A stretch of DNA of 64,000 nt from NCBI GenBank assembly GCA_964036045.1, contig OZ038393.1, positions 47,050,429-47,114,428 on the forward strand, written 5' to 3'. Origin of the DNA: Eutreptiella sp. 'Long Island Sound 2002'. Lineage: Eukaryota > Euglenozoa > Euglenophyceae > Eutreptiales > Eutreptiaceae. Shown in pieces: positions 62,521 to 64,000 of the stretch. The notes below the pieces were generated by a model. The model ran no database searches. It saw nothing but the letters and a program-made list of their open reading frames with translations, and was not told where the DNA came from. The position numbers were made by a program, and so were the translations under genes. Position 1 is the stretch's first letter, and every line of letters begins with the position of its first letter.

Positions 62521-64000
62521 ATGAAAAGGTACTGCTGCCACTGTGGCCGTTATAAGACGCTAGACACATTCAGGAACTGTCCGGGTGTTCTGTGCCTCTT
62601 CCCCACGCCGCCAAGGACTAGGCCATTCTGGTGCCACCATGGAGCTTGTGGCAGAATCGGACGTACAACACTGCGAGTCCTATGTCCCACCAAAGCACAT
62701 GCAAAGGTTTCGCTCATTGGCATTGAGGGAGCAATTGCCCAGCGGACGCGCAAGAGGTGTGGTGCTGTGCGTCAGACGAAGTTGAAGGTGTTGCAGCGAA
62801 TCTCACAATGCCGGTCGCCCACAAAGCCACTCGAAAAGGAACCCGCACAGACCCTAATGCATTGCCGGCAGCGCTTCACCAAGTTGCAGTCTACCCACCG
62901 AGCTCTGTTGCATGCATTGCACAAGTCTCGGATCAGGTGTAAGCAGTTGCTCTCTCATAAAATCAAGTTGACCGCCGGTCAAGATGCATGGAGGAGTCGA
63001 CCTACCACCAGTGCTGCTGAGGCGAGGCGATTGAGAAGGCAGGCTGGTTGCGTGACTCTGTACAAGGGAGGTAGGTTGAAAGCCTCCATCCGCTACATGT
63101 ACTATCGCATGTTCCAAGAGGGTGCGTCTGAAAATGGAGCGAACAACACCATTCTGGCTGTGGCTGAGGGTCTGGGTGTCACGCTGCCAACATGCTTACC
63201 AGCCCGTCGAACGAAGCACAAACTGCGGTTGGAGGCCGGTGTCTGGGCCACTTTCTGTGCGATCCGCAAGATGTGTGCTGCCAAGCAGGATGCAACCCGG
63301 CGTGGAGTGCCCTTCTCAATCAGCAAAGGTCGCGATGGAACCACCAAGCAAGGGTGGCACTTTCAGGTGCTGACGCTGACCTTCCAAGTTGGATTCAACG
63401 ACCCAGTCTCAGTGGTGATGGCAATATCATTGGCGCACGACAAGAAGGCTGTGACACAGGCAACTCTGACTGGAACTGTGGTGCGCAAAATTGTGGCTCT
63501 GGCTGGTGGTGTTCTGCATGAGGATGATTTCAAGAGCTCTGTGGTCACGGACTCAGCGAACAATGAGAAAAAAACAAACAGGTTGGAAGGTAACAAGGTC
63601 CATGTGCCCTGTCTTGCACACATCTCCAGCAACACAGGTAAACACGGTGTAAGAGATCAGCATGTGTCATATCTGTGTGGTCAGTGGGATCAACCTGGTG
63701 GCGTAGGCCCAACAGATTCGGTGCAATGTGAGTCCTGCGTGGTTTGGGTGCACATGTCATGCTACAGTCTGACCCACGACAGCCTCCCTCCCTCCTTTCA
63801 GTGTGTGGTCTGCCAGCTTGACTCTGTGCCATGTGTTGGAGGGACAGAAAACTGGGAATACCATGAAGGTAAGTTGAGGGAACTGATAAAGGCCTTCCTC
63901 GATGGTTCGTATGGAAAAGGTGCCGCAGCAGAGTTCCGTGGTTGGATGGCTGAGAGAGGTGTAAATGAAGTCGTCCTGGGTAGGAATGTGGGTGCCAGGT
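62521..64000 (+). CDS. Cys/His-rich protein with PHD-like and transposase-like motifs, 3' end outside window
   Basis: An ATG at 62,521, 6 nt after an in-frame TGA (62,512), opens 493 codons without a stop to the window edge. The N-terminus is a Cys/His cluster: YCCHCGRYKTLDTFRNC, then C25, C38-H39-H40, C43, C55. A basic helical part follows to about residue 180. Residues 341-368 read VVTDSANNEKK...HVPCLAHI, similar in pattern to the TDxxSN...C..AH region of hAT-type transposases. Residues 403-431 give C-X2-C-X4-H-X2-C-X13-C-X2-C with W409, a PHD-finger pattern, but the first Cys pair is incomplete (only C386). Natural composition throughout. Possible splice donors (GGTAAGT at 63,868; GGTAAA at 63,637) mean exon ends may lie within. 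It may be a DNA transposon gene or a host chromatin gene. Confidence 0.6.
   Translation, partial: MKRYCCHCGRYKTLDTFRNCPGVLCLFPTPPRTRPFWCHHGACGRIGRTTLRVLCPTKAHAKVSLIGIEGAIAQRTRKRCGAVRQTKLKVLQRISQCRSPTKPLEKEPAQTLMHCRQRFTKLQSTHRALLHALHKSRIRCKQLLSHKIKLTAGQDAWRSRPTTSAAEARRLRRQAGCVTLYKGGRLKASIRYMYYRMFQEGASENGANNTILAVAEGLGVTLPTCLPARRTKHKLRLEAGVWATFCAIRKMCAAKQDATRRGVPFSISKGRDGTTKQGWHFQVLTLTFQVGFNDPVSVVMAISLAHDKKAVTQATLTGTVVRKIVALAGGVLHEDDFKSSVVTDSANNEKKTNRLEGNKVHVPCLAHISSNTGKHGVRDQHVSYLCGQWDQPGGVGPTDSVQCESCVVWVHMSCYSLTHDSLPPSFQCVVCQLDSVPCVGGTENWEYHEGKLRELIKAFLDGSYGKGAAAEFRGWMAERGVNEVVLGRNVGAR

Overview
The window is eukaryotic and almost entirely transposable elements. The organism cannot be named from sequence alone. 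Two families of chromodomain-bearing Ty3/gypsy LTR retrotransposons, a very GC-rich non-LTR element and a broken 2OG-Fe(II)-oxygenase-like frame fit a large, repeat-rich genome, perhaps a green-lineage alga; this is a weak inference. No tRNA, rRNA, CRISPR array or bacterial-style operon was seen.

Layout. (1) 1-2727 is low-complexity, strongly strand-asymmetric DNA with long homopolymer runs. (2) About 2.7-13.9 kb, minus strand, is a non-LTR (LINE-like) element: a broken ORF1, a 1737-residue endonuclease/reverse transcriptase/RNase H protein, then two overlapping downstream ORFs (a Ulp1/C48-like cysteine protease candidate and an RS/Pro/His-rich protein) and a short unrecognised coding remnant. 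(3) 15,488-26,163, minus strand, is a complete but dead Ty3/gypsy element (element C) with 274-bp LTRs and a 4-bp target duplication (ACGG). Downstream of its integrase it carries a chromodomain, a 221-aa ORF and a degraded reading frame of about 770 codons. (4) 26.2-29.4 kb is AT-richer sequence with a broken minus-strand oxygenase-like frame. (5) 29,389-62,469 is one Ty3/gypsy element (B) whose 5' LTR was split by a second member of the same family (A, 31,406-48,593). Both copies keep intact gag and pol. (6) 62,521 to the window end is an open frame of 493 codons with Cys/His clusters that runs off the edge.

How the parts work together. In A and B, gag and pol lie in one frame separated by a single conserved UAG, so Pol is probably made by readthrough. 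The 11 nt after the 5' LTR are the exact reverse complement of an 11-mer inside the LTR about 120 nt from its end. That is the arrangement expected for Tf1-type self-primed reverse transcription, with transcription predicted to start at that 11-mer. Short templated insertions in both copies look like scars of reverse-transcriptase template switching.

Best leads: the self-priming signal, the UAG gag-pol junction, the extra protease and RS-rich ORFs of the minus-strand LINE, the unknown accessory frame of element C with stops that are almost all TGA, and the truncated Cys/His-rich gene at the right edge.
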